Shown here piece after piece: positions 11,648 to 21,647 of a DNA stretch of 64,000 nt (positions are counted from its first letter, which is position 1; each line of letters begins with the position of its first letter). Source of the DNA: a virus; the IMG/VR virus record IMGVR_UViG_3300048446_000526, positions 1 through 64,000 of that record; one strand, given 5' to 3'. The translations under genes and the position numbers were made by a program. Below the pieces are notes generated by a model that was not told where the DNA came from, searched no databases, and saw nothing but the letters and a program-made list of their open reading frames with translations.

Positions 11648-11886
11648 TGGTATTACACGTTCCTCCGTTTTATGGATTAAATGCTTCTAAGAAAAACGAC
11701 AATAAAAACGATATTAACAATAGGGTTGGCGTGTCTTTTATTGGCATAGACGTTTTTGTTTTTGGTGGACAAGTGAAGACAGGTGGAGGTTATGACCCTG
11801 AAGCATTAAGCACAAGCAACCTCGACGAATCGACTCTTATAGGAAAAATAGAGTCATATAGACACAGAGACAACGGAGACGTTTAA
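11647..11886 (+). CDS. small protein of unknown function in fibre operon
   Basis: This 79-residue protein is not recognised. Its start overlaps the stop of the collagen-like gene (TAATG), and its stop overlaps the next start in the same way, so it is probably read as part of one coupled operon. It has a short hydrophobic beta-like stretch (VGVSFIGIDVFVFGG) and a polar C-terminus. No signal peptide or metal motif is visible. A small fibre-associated or chaperone role is possible from position only. Confidence 0.65.
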   Translation: MVLHVPPFYGLNASKKNDNKNDINNRVGVSFIGIDVFVFGGQVKTGGGYDPEALSTSNLDESTLIGKIESYRHRDNGDV

Positions 11887-14800
11887 TGAGCACACTCTTT
11901 TTTGAAGGCTTCGAAAGAGGCTATATATATAATGAATTAGATTCAAACTGGACACAGGATGCTTCACAGTCTACTGCGGCTAATCCTTTGTATTCATTTG
12001 GTGGATATACCAGTATGTCTGGTGTTCAAGGAGAGTACTGCTGGGAACTAGCAGCAGAAAGATATTTAGAGGGGGCGAACCCCAGCCCCAACCTTTCACG
12101 CAGTGCTATTAAGCCTGCTCAAGCAGATTATATGTGGCAGTATGCTACTTCTAAGTTCCCAACTCAACTTATGACAGGAATTACTATACCTCCAGAGGGC
12201 TGGGAGTACTCCTGTGATGTTTTTAGTCCTGCCAATGCCTATCCATGTTTAGGAACACCTCCGGGTTTTTTGAGTTTAACCAATATAAACGGAAGAGACA
12301 TATTTAATTATTCAGAGATAGACTCTGTCAACATCACAGGCATGAATCTTGTAACAGAAGGTTCTGATGCTGTTTTCTTTGGTTGCAGATGGCTCGGAAT
12401 GGAAACTAAACACCCAGACTTTATAGCAAGAGACAAAGCAGGAAGATATGGAGATAGGCATCCTCTTGTTTCTTTTTGTAGCGGAGAGCAAGAACTGCTA
12501 TTTAGTCTAGTAAACGTCAGTGGAACTGGATGGTTTCAAGATCGCAAAATTGATGGAGATAGAACTGCTGCAACAATGGGTTTAAGGGTAGAGCAAAACG
12601 GTGTTTTAAAAGGTGTTTTTGATCTGAATATTAGTGGTGTCAACGGAGTGAATAATTTTCAAATTCAAACCATAGCAGATCAAACCGGACAATACAACAT
12701 GGATATCCAAACAGGTAAAATTCTTGGTATTCAAAATATTGTACAACGACTAGGCTTTAATGGACAACCATTCCCGAACACCAATGAAGTTTGCACCATG
12801 TCTAGATGGGCTTTTCTAAATATAGAAATACGTTATGAGCCTGCTCCTTATGTTTCTCTGCAAATAGAAGGCGTTGACGCTATAGCAATTCCTCTGGACG
12901 ACCCCACAGTTAATCTGAACAATAGAAACGACCCTAATATAGACTATGTAATACCTATAGACGTAGCACACTTTAATAAAATTAGGCTATTTAACAGAAC
13001 GTATGATCCAGATGCAAAGTTTACAAGAAAGTTTTCAGACTTTCCTTATGGCACGTTTGAGTGTGATGGCATAACTACAAGTTTTATGAGATATCCTAGT
13101 TATTATGTGATGGAAGGCTCAGTAGTACTAATAGATGACGTATCTCTTGTGGATACTTCTACAGACCCCGGCCCTAATATGAGAGTAGGTCCAGATTCTC
13201 ATGTGTGTCGCCTGTTTCCGGGTTTAGTTGCTCACGCCTCAAATACTAAAGATGCCCCTTTCGCTGATCCTGAATATGGTCTTGGTGATGATTATATGTT
13301 CTTAGACGGTAAAAGCGAATGGACAGCAGAATACGAACAAGTAGAAAAAGCAGCAGCATTTACAGGTTACAACCCCGATAATAATCGCGGCATCAATGCG
13401 GGTACTATGGTAGGCATTCCAGATAAACCTCAGAAAAGAGCAGCAGTAAAAGACGCAGATTGTACGAGTAGTTATATACATGCATTTAAAGAAGGACAAA
13501 TGCAGACAATGCCTTTTTTGCCTCTAGATTTTGCTCCAGACCAAGATTATTCTCCTTACGATCTAGGTGAATATCATGTAGTTTATGATCCTAATAATCC
13601 TATTAGTCAATCAGGATTTTGTACTGCTAATGTTTTTATAAGCAATGAATTTAACGAAGAAAGAAGAGTTGTGTATCCGGGTGATGGAGAATCTGCTTTT
13701 AGATACTATCTTGCTAGTGGAATAGCAGGGATAAAAGTTTATAATCAGTATTTCCCTAGAAGTTTAAACTCAAGTTTTGAAAATATTTTTTGGGGTCCAG
13801 AGTCAGACGATTGGCCCGATATTGACTTATATAATATAGAAACCCAACTTATATGGTACGACCGGATAGAAGACACTACTAACGTCTTTGATACCGGACA
13901 TCGTATAAATGCCACGTATTATCCAGATGATAGGATGGCATGGGTAACAGGGCTTGGATATAATGTACAGGCAGAAGCAGAACAAGTTAGAGAGTTCTAT
14001 GATCTGTGGGGCAATGGCAGAGGTATAAACCTTAGCGATGCTTATGTTCTACCTTACATGGCAAATCTATCTTATGTACAATTTAATCAAACTCGATACG
14101 GAGCAGGAGGAGACCCTGATGTAAGCATAGCCAATAAAAATTATCAAACATGGAGATGTTCTGGTACACAATCTGGTATGCCTTGGGGAATTAGTGCGTG
14201 GGTTTATTTCAAAGAAGAAGATGATATTATACATTTGCATTCTAGATACTTAGACAATGAACTAGGTGTTTCAGGGGTAGTAGACTTTCAAAGAAACTAC
14301 AAAGGAGATTATAATTCAGGAGCAGGGCCACAAGGAAGTAAGTTTCCAGAAATTATTTTTACAGATTGTACCACCAACCCACAATACTGCCAGTATTACA
14401 ATCCTGCTGGATGGAATCCCGATGATTTTTATAGTGTTATAAATCAATTTTGGTATAACTTTAACCCAGACGGGCCTTCTAACTGGCCTACTGGTCTAGG
14501 AGCATATTGGCCTTATGCAGTATATGCAACTAGAAGCGGTATCAGAATTGCTACTATTGGAGCAGAAACCAATACTGTTTTTCATAGGTTTGGAGCAAAT
14601 CCTAACTACGATCCTTTTACCGCCCCAGATGAAAATGGAGCAGATATCAATACTTACAATGTGCCTGAAACATGGCAATGGAGTGGAACTTTAGATGATC
14701 CTTTGATATACAGAGACTTTTTCTTTAGTGGAGAAATACCAGTAGGAGAATGGTGTCATATAGAAATCAACAAAGATGTTGATCGTTATGTCAGAGTATT

Positions 14801-15356
14801 TTGTTCAGGAGTTCCTAGCACTGGTCATCAAGTTGTAGCAAAATCTCATCCACAAGATTATTACTACGCACTATCTACTCAAATGCTAGGAGAAGAAGTC
14901 ACAGGTCCGACTACCGGACTTTATCAATTTAATCATTCTGGTTTCTTTTGGAGAAACAAAGGCGATGCAGCCGACGATCAGCCACCATTATCCTTTTACA
15001 TACCTACAGACACCGGACCTATGTTTAATTCTCTAATTGCTATTCAAGGCAGTGACATTGGCAATGACAACCATATGTTTATTATAGTACCACCAAGAGT
15101 CGGTCCAAATGTGCAAATAGAAGATTATGTGTATGTAACAGGAGCGGTTCTTCATACAGGAGCGTTCCCAGTACCAGATAAATGGATTCCTATTGTGGAT
15201 GATTTTTATAATTCTTGTGAAGTACAAATGACAGGCAATACAGAATGCAATACAACCAACTACTACTTATACAATGACCCTGTTTCTGAACAAATATGGG
15301 ATTCAGGTTTATTCATAGAACCATCAGGCTTTAGATTCGGAGTAAGAAAGACATGA
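11886..15356 (+). CDS. large tail protein with concanavalin A/LamG-like domains
   Basis: The protein has 1,156 residues. Near 14178-14860 it has features of a concanavalin A-like (LamG-type) jelly roll: GISAWVYFKEEDD, and later GEIPVGEWCHIEINKD followed by YVRVFCSG. These are the strand patterns usual in such domains. The N-terminal 400 residues (FFEGFE; a strand ending VSLQIEGVDAIAIPL near 12858) may be a second jelly-roll domain. Such folds bind carbohydrate or stabilise fibre tips. The gene overlaps both neighbours by 1-4 bases, so it belongs to the fibre operon. The protein is acidic and aromatic-rich with no transmembrane segment. An adhesin or glycan-binding tail role is inferred. Confidence 0.75.
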   Translation: MSTLFFEGFERGYIYNELDSNWTQDASQSTAANPLYSFGGYTSMSGVQGEYCWELAAERYLEGANPSPNLSRSAIKPAQADYMWQYATSKFPTQLMTGITIPPEGWEYSCDVFSPANAYPCLGTPPGFLSLTNINGRDIFNYSEIDSVNITGMNLVTEGSDAVFFGCRWLGMETKHPDFIARDKAGRYGDRHPLVSFCSGEQELLFSLVNVSGTGWFQDRKIDGDRTAATMGLRVEQNGVLKGVFDLNISGVNGVNNFQIQTIADQTGQYNMDIQTGKILGIQNIVQRLGFNGQPFPNTNEVCTMSRWAFLNIEIRYEPAPYVSLQIEGVDAIAIPLDDPTVNLNNRNDPNIDYVIPIDVAHFNKIRLFNRTYDPDAKFTRKFSDFPYGTFECDGITTSFMRYPSYYVMEGSVVLIDDVSLVDTSTDPGPNMRVGPDSHVCRLFPGLVAHASNTKDAPFADPEYGLGDDYMFLDGKSEWTAEYEQVEKAAAFTGYNPDNNRGINAGTMVGIPDKPQKRAAVKDADCTSSYIHAFKEGQMQTMPFLPLDFAPDQDYSPYDLGEYHVVYDPNNPISQSGFCTANVFISNEFNEERRVVYPGDGESAFRYYLASGIAGIKVYNQYFPRSLNSSFENIFWGPESDDWPDIDLYNIETQLIWYDRIEDTTNVFDTGHRINATYYPDDRMAWVTGLGYNVQAEAEQVREFYDLWGNGRGINLSDAYVLPYMANLSYVQFNQTRYGAGGDPDVSIANKNYQTWRCSGTQSGMPWGISAWVYFKEEDDIIHLHSRYLDNELGVSGVVDFQRNYKGDYNSGAGPQGSKFPEIIFTDCTTNPQYCQYYNPAGWNPDDFYSVINQFWYNFNPDGPSNWPTGLGAYWPYAVYATRSGIRIATIGAETNTVFHRFGANPNYDPFTAPDENGADINTYNVPETWQWSGTLDDPLIYRDFFFSGEIPVGEWCHIEINKDVDRYVRVFCSGVPSTGHQVVAKSHPQDYYYALSTQMLGEEVTGPTTGLYQFNHSGFFWRNKGDAADDQPPLSFYIPTDTGPMFNSLIAIQGSDIGNDNHMFIIVPPRVGPNVQIEDYVYVTGAVLHTGAFPVPDKWIPIVDDFYNSCEVQMTGNTECNTTNYYLYNDPVSEQIWDSGLFIEPSGFRFGVRKT

Positions 15357-18115
15357 GCAACACAATTAATGGAACTGTAAATTTATATGTAAGCGGTCAA
15401 CAACAGAGTATAAACTCATCAAGTCAGGTTGTAAACATATTTCCTGCACAAGATGTTAACCAAACAGGTACTCTAGGAGTAGTTTCCCCGTCTAATCCAG
15501 ACGGTATTTTTATGACAGGTATTTTTATTGTTAATATTAATACCACGCTTCCTGTGTATAAAGATTCTTTGCTGCTTGCTACTATGACTATTGCTGGAAG
15601 TGAATCTACCATATATGATCGTCCAGAACTTAACAGAAGTCCTTTTGCTTTTGTTAACGGTATTCAAATGATGGAGGATTTAATTGATAATCCTGCTGCC
15701 GGTGCTGATATACCACAAGTTGGTGATTATGTAGTTTTTGTGCAAGATGATCTTCCATATCTAGAAGGTGACAAAGGAGCATGGAATGGTAGCAGTTGGA
15801 TAAAATTTGGGCCGTTTGAACCTATAGATATATCTATTGTTCCAACAAACCCACTTGCAGAAATACCAGTAGCAGTTAAAACTCAAAGCACTAGCGATGC
15901 TGAACTTTTCGCCACATATGCTGATTTTGCAAACTCTGCTAAGAACACTGGAGTGTTTGTAAATTTTAATACAGACGGCGTAAATGCCATAGATATAACC
16001 AGCGTACTAAAACCCGTCACAGAAAGTAGTGCATGGGAAAAAAATAATGGTGTCAATATTATTATTGAACCTACAGGTGTAGCAAGACTTTCTAGGCCTC
16101 CGTATACAACAGTAAGTACTCAGGCCGAAATGTTGGCACTTCCTACTCAACTAGACCCAGACGACCCTACTGTTATACCTGTTGTAGGAGGAGACTATGT
16201 TTATTTCACAGCAGATGACTTTCCATATAATGTAGGAGATAAAGGCTCATGGAATGGAACCTCATGGATCAGAGAGCCTGAAATAAATTATTTAATTGAC
16301 GTAGGTGCTATTTCTCCTTCTCAGTATAGAATCGATCTATTATATAGTAAAGTTCCACCGGAAGCACCGCAAAACCTATCAGTAGTTCCGGCATTTCGTT
16401 CATTAGATGTTTTCTGGGAACCTCCTTTGGATGATGGTGGATCACCAGTTATAAACTATGATATACAATTTCAAAAAGACGGAGAAAGTACATGGACTGA
16501 AGTTTTCCCTCCTGTTTCTGAAACATCAGGGGTAATTCCAAACCTAGAACCAAGCACATTTTATTTTGTCAGAGTAAGGGCTAATAACGCTATCGGTAGT
16601 GGGCCATTCGTTACTACAAGCACACCTGACGCACCAAACAATACAAACCCGGCTCCTATATCTTCATTGGATTTCAACAGTGCTAATCCGATACGAGTTA
16701 GGATTAGAAGAGACCTAAAGGCTAATTGGGATGCAGCAGACCCAATTCTAGCCATTGGGGAGCCGGGATACGAACTTGATACTAACTACCTAAAAGTAGG
16801 AAATGGAGTTAGTAGTTGGACGGGGTTGCCTACAATCAAAGTGCCTGACAGCACAATCAATTTCCCTGTTCCAGCAGATGTATTTCTAAAGATCAAAAGC
16901 AATGCATTCGAAAGTCAACCTGTGGTAACATGCAATCTTTCGCAAGATGTCGGCCTGAGTTTAATTGCAGGCACAGGCATGAATTTACTTTATAGTGATG
17001 AAGATAAAAGCGTTACATTTGCTTTAAAAAATACATTTGATCCTATAAACAGTGGAACTATAGCAAATCCTCAGACAACAGGTACTCCCGGTACGGTTAA
17101 CTATGATGAAAACAGAATATACATTTGTGTAAAACAGAACGAGTGGAAACGAGTGATACAAGATATTCCTTGGTTTAATTTTGTTCCTTTGAATGTTTCT
17201 GATTTTAACGGTAATTACCCTAGTGATACCCAGATTCTTTCTAGTGGAGCCTTCTTAACTGTAACATCAAACGGAGACCCATACCCAGCGTTGGCTGGTG
17301 ATCCACTAACTAATGATGGCTTTACTCCTAGAGGTGGTTTTCTTGGAGGTTATATTCCTGTCAATCAAAATATAAATCTTGCTATTGAATACAGAGGAGG
17401 AGAAAACACTTCTAGTCCAATGCCTGTCGTAACCAATGAATTTGTAGGGGTTACAGTAAATGGTGTCCCAATCAAGCCACCAAGTTACTCTGGTCCTGTT
17501 GATGTTTTCCCTGCTCCTGCTAGCCTTCAATGGAATCTTGTTTACTGGAGCAGATACTTTGGCATGGACGACTGTAACGGTTTAGTATTTTCGGATGGTG
17601 CATATAACTACTACGGAGGTGGTTTTGTGTCTGCTTGCTGGGACGATCCTAAATTTTACGGAGCAAACTCATATTACAGTAATACTGACTTTAACCAAGA
17701 CTATATGAGACATTCAGACGGTCATTCTAAAATCATAGGATTGGCTTTAGACGGCTACCCTATATATGGTCCATTTGGCTACTCAGATGCTCTTGACACG
17801 GGTTCTATTATAAAACGTATGGAAACAGGCTATACAACGCTATTTAACGATTCTCACCGCCCTGTGGATTTTAAGTACACTAATGAATTGGTTATAGATG
17901 ATAGTATTTACCCATTAGTTGCTGGGGCTTTTGTGGAAGATTTTGAGTTTAGCAATGCTGGGGATTTAGACGCATATAATGGTAGATACTGTAAAACTCC
18001 AGACTATCCAAATGGCACTTATGCCTACTTTTTGACGTTTTCTGATGACGGTATGCTATTTCCTGCATATCCTTACATAATTGGTACTAGTACTAGGGAG
18101 CAGCGTAGTGTATAG
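15353..18115 (+). CDS. mosaic tail fibre protein: duplicated module, fibronectin III, Mtd N-terminal-like, YHYH domain
   Basis: The 920-residue protein is a mosaic. A module ending in GDKGAWNGSSWI (near residue 150) recurs near residue 306 as GDKGSWNGTSWI. Residues about 335-426 form a fibronectin type III domain (PPEAPQNLSVVPAFRSLDV, ending FYFVRVRANNAIGSGPF). Residues about 445-500 resemble the N-terminal beta-prism of major tropism determinant proteins (IRRDLKANW, then GEPGYELDTNYLKVGNG). Residues about 725-915 match the YHYH domain (LALDGYPIYGPFGY, YNGRYCKTPDYPNGTYAY). The order suggests a trimeric fibre base with a distal YHYH tip. The start overlaps the previous stop (ATGA). No reverse transcriptase or template repeat for Mtd-style diversification is present in the window. 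Confidence 0.85.
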   Translation: MSNTINGTVNLYVSGQQQSINSSSQVVNIFPAQDVNQTGTLGVVSPSNPDGIFMTGIFIVNINTTLPVYKDSLLLATMTIAGSESTIYDRPELNRSPFAFVNGIQMMEDLIDNPAAGADIPQVGDYVVFVQDDLPYLEGDKGAWNGSSWIKFGPFEPIDISIVPTNPLAEIPVAVKTQSTSDAELFATYADFANSAKNTGVFVNFNTDGVNAIDITSVLKPVTESSAWEKNNGVNIIIEPTGVARLSRPPYTTVSTQAEMLALPTQLDPDDPTVIPVVGGDYVYFTADDFPYNVGDKGSWNGTSWIREPEINYLIDVGAISPSQYRIDLLYSKVPPEAPQNLSVVPAFRSLDVFWEPPLDDGGSPVINYDIQFQKDGESTWTEVFPPVSETSGVIPNLEPSTFYFVRVRANNAIGSGPFVTTSTPDAPNNTNPAPISSLDFNSANPIRVRIRRDLKANWDAADPILAIGEPGYELDTNYLKVGNGVSSWTGLPTIKVPDSTINFPVPADVFLKIKSNAFESQPVVTCNLSQDVGLSLIAGTGMNLLYSDEDKSVTFALKNTFDPINSGTIANPQTTGTPGTVNYDENRIYICVKQNEWKRVIQDIPWFNFVPLNVSDFNGNYPSDTQILSSGAFLTVTSNGDPYPALAGDPLTNDGFTPRGGFLGGYIPVNQNINLAIEYRGGENTSSPMPVVTNEFVGVTVNGVPIKPPSYSGPVDVFPAPASLQWNLVYWSRYFGMDDCNGLVFSDGAYNYYGGGFVSACWDDPKFYGANSYYSNTDFNQDYMRHSDGHSKIIGLALDGYPIYGPFGYSDALDTGSIIKRMETGYTTLFNDSHRPVDFKYTNELVIDDSIYPLVAGAFVEDFEFSNAGDLDAYNGRYCKTPDYPNGTYAYFLTFSDDGMLFPAYPYIIGTSTREQRSV

Positions 18116-18150
18116 TAATATAGGTATTTTACTTTTGAAAGGCAAAAAAT

Positions 18151-18675
18151 ATGTTTGATCATCTCATCACACCGCAATTTAAAAATATTTATAAAGAAGC
18201 AATCGACACGCTTATTGTCAACTCCACCAATTCATTAACCGTACCTTGCAAGTTTATATATGACAGTGCAAAGCGTCAACCTTGTCCTAATTGTGTATTT
18301 GATCCTATACAACAGAGGTCTCTTAATAAATATAACGGCACAGGGCCAGCACCTTTTCCAGATCAAAGCATCTGTCCTGTTTGTGCAGGCTATGGGTTTA
18401 GCAATGTACAGAATGAAGAAGTTGCTCACATGGGAATCATATTCGATAGTAAGTACTGGATGAACTGGGGTTCTAACTCAGTCAATATTACAGAAGGCAT
18501 GGTGCAGAGCCTTTCCACTATCAAACTTTACAACCAGATTAAAAGATGTAGAGAGATGATCATGGACACGAATCTTTCTCATCTTGGTAACTACAATTAT
18601 ACCAGAGCAGGAGAGCCTGAACCAGCAGGTCTAGGTGATCATATTTACTTAATTACTATGTGGAAAAGACTATGA
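18151..18675 (+). CDS. zinc-knuckle virion protein, possible neck/head-tail connector component
   Basis: The 174-residue protein has two CxxC knuckles (C45/C48 and C75/C78). The second, CPVCAGYGF, resembles a DnaJ-type zinc motif, so a single zinc site is likely. A GAAAGG ribosome site precedes the ATG after a 35 bp gap. Its place just before the neck-type and tail-tube genes suggests head closure, adaptor or tail completion. The family is not recognised with confidence. The C-terminus (HIYLITMWKRL) runs into the next gene, whose ATG overlaps this stop. Confidence 0.6.
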   Translation: MFDHLITPQFKNIYKEAIDTLIVNSTNSLTVPCKFIYDSAKRQPCPNCVFDPIQQRSLNKYNGTGPAPFPDQSICPVCAGYGFSNVQNEEVAHMGIIFDSKYWMNWGSNSVNITEGMVQSLSTIKLYNQIKRCREMIMDTNLSHLGNYNYTRAGEPEPAGLGDHIYLITMWKRL

Positions 18676-19310
18676 AACTTACTGTAGATATAAAACAATC
18701 CACAACTCAAATTTCTAAAGACATCGCTAATATTATTTTAGCACAGATGAAAAAGTCTTTTCAAGAAGGAACAGATAAAATTACTCAGCAACTTCCTACA
18801 GTTATACTGAATGCTATTAAATCTCAACCAGAATATAGAGCACTTACATCAGGTGATCTAAGACTTGAATTTGGTTTGACAAATGCAGTAGGTAAAGTTG
18901 ATGCGATACTAGACATATGGGCAAACAGCGTACAAATTTTATATCTTCCTCCAAAACTACAAGGCTATCAAACTGTTGCTGTTTACAATTTTGAGATGAT
19001 ACAGTCTGATTATAGCGACGTTTTAAGTTCCATTGATGCACAACAAGTTATCAAAAATGGCTCATTGCCTTGGCTAGAATGGTTATTGAAGAGAGGTGGA
19101 GACCTGCTTGTTCCAGAATATACGGTTAAATTTGGTCCAAGTGAATTTTCTAGAACAGGTGACGCTATCATGGTAGAAAGTAATAATGGCTACAGGGTAG
19201 ACCCAAAATATGCTGGAGACGTAGGCAATAACTGGGTAACTAGGGCTACTGAAAGCGTAGACAAAGAAATTACAAAACTTATAACTAATTCACTGAAAGG
19301 TACATTATGA
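18672..19310 (+). CDS. putative tail completion / neck protein (HK97 gp10-like position)
   Basis: I chose the ATG at 18672, which overlaps the previous TGA as ATGA and has GGAAAAG upstream. A GTG at 18660 is less likely. The product is 212 residues. It has a helical N-terminus and a C-terminal segment with LPWLEWLLKRGGDLLVPEY, then RTGDAIMV, VDPKYAGDVGNNWVTRA. This layout fits small neck or tail-completion proteins encoded between head and tail-tube genes in long-tailed phages. It is assigned by position and general shape rather than a definite family. Its stop overlaps the next start (ATGA). Confidence 0.55.
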   Translation: MKLTVDIKQSTTQISKDIANIILAQMKKSFQEGTDKITQQLPTVILNAIKSQPEYRALTSGDLRLEFGLTNAVGKVDAILDIWANSVQILYLPPKLQGYQTVAVYNFEMIQSDYSDVLSSIDAQQVIKNGSLPWLEWLLKRGGDLLVPEYTVKFGPSEFSRTGDAIMVESNNGYRVDPKYAGDVGNNWVTRATESVDKEITKLITNSLKGTL

Positions 19311-20386
19311 GTGACGAATGTGGATGTGGAAATAACGTAGGCTTTAGTAAGGTCGATGAAATAGGCGATAGCCAACTTATAAACCAATTAGAAGAAAACA
19401 TGAAAGCCTTTCTAGACTATGGCTTCCTAAACATAGGAGGCTTTATCAATGTAGGCATTGTTACCAGCGGACATTTTGGTGGCTCATTTGACCAGTTATA
19501 TGTATCATCTAACCCTGCTGGCTCTGAAGGAACAATATATGAAACATGGAAGAAAGACTTGGTACATCAGACAAGTATATCTTACAAGGGAATTAACCCT
19601 ACTGCTGTAAGCGGTATATATGTAGATGATACTTTTATTCCCGGTCCAACAGGAGATCAGCAATATGGATACAGCATAAACTATCCTCTTGGTCAGGTAA
19701 TATTCGATCAGCCTGTACCAGAAGGATCAAAAGTACAAATGGCTTACTCTTATCACTGGGTTCAAGTATACAAGAGCAGTGCTAGTCCATATTGGAAAGA
19801 ACTACAAGAACTTAGTTACAAACCCGGAGGTGCTGACAATGGACACAGCACAACTGTGCCACCAACAACAGATTGTGGTCCAATTCCAGTTTATAATGAC
19901 AACTGCAAGTATGTAAATCCTACACTACAAAATCCTAATCACGGAACTCATAATCAGCCTCCATACAACAATTCTATTGGTCACGGACTACAGATGCCTT
20001 GCATAGTAGTGGAACCTATCGCTAGAAGTAGTGCAAAACCCTATCAATTAGGCTGTGTAGACCATTGGATAGACCAAGATATATTGTTGCATGTTTTTGC
20101 TGAAAATGGCATAGACAAGAACAGAATTTGCGATATTATTAGGCTGCAAAAAGAAAAGACAATTTGCTTGTATGACCAAAATAAAGTGGTCAATAGTGGT
20201 GCAAATCCACTAAATTGGGATGGAAGCGTGAATCAAAACGGTCTAAATTACCCTGATTTAGTGACGAATAATGATTATCTTTTTGCAAAATGCTTTTTTA
20301 AAGATATCAAATTAATGGATATGGAAAGTCGTAATAAAAATTTATATTGGTGTACAATAAGGGTAACAACAGAGGTTATCTTGTAG
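19307..20386 (+). CDS. virion protein of unknown function upstream of tail tube gene
   Basis: The 359-residue protein begins with a short Cys-rich stretch (MSDECGCG). A beta-rich domain in the first half includes YGYSINYPLGQVIFD and VQMAYSYHWVQVY, followed by a His/Pro/Asn-rich linker near 19830-20000. The C-terminal domain (CVDHWIDQDILLHVFAENG, and a strand ending IRVTTEVIL) could be a tail terminator or joining protein, judged from its place before the tube gene. It is coupled to the preceding gene by ATGA, with GAAAGG upstream as ribosome site. The family is not recognised. Confidence 0.55.
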   Translation: MSDECGCGNNVGFSKVDEIGDSQLINQLEENMKAFLDYGFLNIGGFINVGIVTSGHFGGSFDQLYVSSNPAGSEGTIYETWKKDLVHQTSISYKGINPTAVSGIYVDDTFIPGPTGDQQYGYSINYPLGQVIFDQPVPEGSKVQMAYSYHWVQVYKSSASPYWKELQELSYKPGGADNGHSTTVPPTTDCGPIPVYNDNCKYVNPTLQNPNHGTHNQPPYNNSIGHGLQMPCIVVEPIARSSAKPYQLGCVDHWIDQDILLHVFAENGIDKNRICDIIRLQKEKTICLYDQNKVVNSGANPLNWDGSVNQNGLNYPDLVTNNDYLFAKCFFKDIKLMDMESRNKNLYWCTIRVTTEVIL

Positions 20387-20409
20387 TCAGTAAGTACTAC
20401 ATTCTTTTT
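20382..20409 (+). terminator. weak hairpin with T-rich tail before tail tube gene
   Basis: TGTAGT (20382-20387) can pair with ACTACA (20396-20401) around an 8-base loop, followed by TTCTTTTT. The stem overlaps the stop codon of the preceding gene. It is short and AT-rich, so it could be a weak terminator or an RNA processing site that sets off the strongly biased tail tube gene. Confidence 0.25.
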
Positions 20410-20443
20410 CCAAATCAAAACAGAACAACTAGTGGAGATAAAC

Positions 20444-21610
20444 ATGGCTAATAACAGAATTTTTTATGCATGTCACAATGTACAGATTTGCGGCCCATCT
20501 GGAACAGAGGCAGCCAAAAATGAAGAGTTTTATACAGTTCAGGGTGCTCAGAGTGTAGGTATGAACACCTCCTTTAATCTTGAGGCCGTGTATCAACTAG
20601 GTCAGTTGAGTCTTTATGACAACTATGAAGAAACTCCAGAAGTTGAAATCACAGTTAATAAAGTACTTGACGGTCAACCAACGATGTATCAGAAATCAAT
20701 GGGTCAGGGAGACCTTGCTTCTGTTGCTAATAGTCGTTGTGGTATTAAATTAAATATTTACCCAGATACAGACACTCGTACTACTGGTACTCCCATCGCC
20801 TCTGTTTTATGTGAACCAGCGTACCTTAGTTCTGTAACTTACACTTTCCCAACTGAAGGAAACTTCACTGAAGAGTGTACTTTTGTTAGTAATGACAAGG
20901 TTTGGTTGAAGAAAACAGCAGACAGTGCATATCCTCCATTCAGTGCCGATGTAAACTCTGCTCCTGTAGCAGAATCACCATCTGGTATCGGTATCATGCG
21001 TCGTCAGGCTTATGATAAGGAGAACAGCATTCTGCCAACAGGCCTATCAAACACAGAACCAACTAAGTTCCACGGTAGTGGTGGTATCCCTCATACCATG
21101 CGTTTCAACAACATTACTGTTAGTATGAACCTTGGTCGTGAAGAAATTCGTGAACTTGGTCGTCGTCAGCCTTTCTATCGTTACATTAGTTTCCCTGTTG
21201 AAGTCACATGCGAAATCGAATGTACCGCTAATACTGGTGATATGGTTGGTACAAGTTCAGGTGCAGAAGGATGTAACACTCCTAAACTTCTTAGTGAAAA
21301 AGAAATTCACTTGAAGTTCTGCGATGGCATGGAACTTGATCTAGGCACTAAGAATAAGTTGCAGAGTGTTAACTACACTGGTGGTGACACTGGTGGTGGT
21401 AATGTTCTTATCACTTACAGTTACAGTAACTTTAATGACTTTACTTTCCTCGGTCCAAATGCTGGCGATGATGATATTAATCTCGAAGCCGGTTACTTTG
21501 TATCAGCCAACTCTGGACCATATCCAGACGAGAGTGGTGGTGAGAGTCGTGTTAAGAAGCCTACTGGTTACCAAGCAGATAACACTGCAACACCTAGTAA
21601 TGGAGATTAG
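20444..21610 (+). CDS. major tail tube protein
   Basis: I take the ATG at 20444, six bases after a GGAG site, rather than the GTG at 20432; the product is 388 residues. It contains the pattern of phage tail tube proteins: QSVGMNTSFNLEAVYQLGQL, then ETPEVEITVNKVLDGQPTMY, and a long beta-rich C-terminus with FPVEVTCEIECTA. Tube proteins stack as hexameric rings around the tape measure. Codon use differs from the neighbours: 11 of 12 arginines are CGT, while flanking genes mostly use AGA or AGG. This fits a very highly expressed structural gene. Its place upstream of chaperone and tape-measure genes supports the call. A 57 bp gap with a weak hairpin precedes it. Confidence 0.8.
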   Translation: MANNRIFYACHNVQICGPSGTEAAKNEEFYTVQGAQSVGMNTSFNLEAVYQLGQLSLYDNYEETPEVEITVNKVLDGQPTMYQKSMGQGDLASVANSRCGIKLNIYPDTDTRTTGTPIASVLCEPAYLSSVTYTFPTEGNFTEECTFVSNDKVWLKKTADSAYPPFSADVNSAPVAESPSGIGIMRRQAYDKENSILPTGLSNTEPTKFHGSGGIPHTMRFNNITVSMNLGREEIRELGRRQPFYRYISFPVEVTCEIECTANTGDMVGTSSGAEGCNTPKLLSEKEIHLKFCDGMELDLGTKNKLQSVNYTGGDTGGGNVLITYSYSNFNDFTFLGPNAGDDDINLEAGYFVSANSGPYPDESGGESRVKKPTGYQADNTATPSNGD

Positions 21611-21647
21611 TAATAGTTTAAATAGGATTTAATTGTCGGAGGATAAA

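Noticed and set aside
16684-18115. Diversity-generating retroelement suggested by the Mtd-like domain
   Set aside because: No reverse transcriptase and no adenine-rich template/variable repeat pair was seen; the tip is YHYH, not a C-type lectin fold.
18660-18671. GTG start for the neck-candidate gene
   Set aside because: The ATG at 18672 overlaps the previous stop as ATGA and has GGAAAAG upstream, the pattern seen in neighbours.
20432-20443. GTG start for the tail tube gene
   Set aside because: The ATG at 20444 has a properly spaced GGAG; the GTG would overlap that site.
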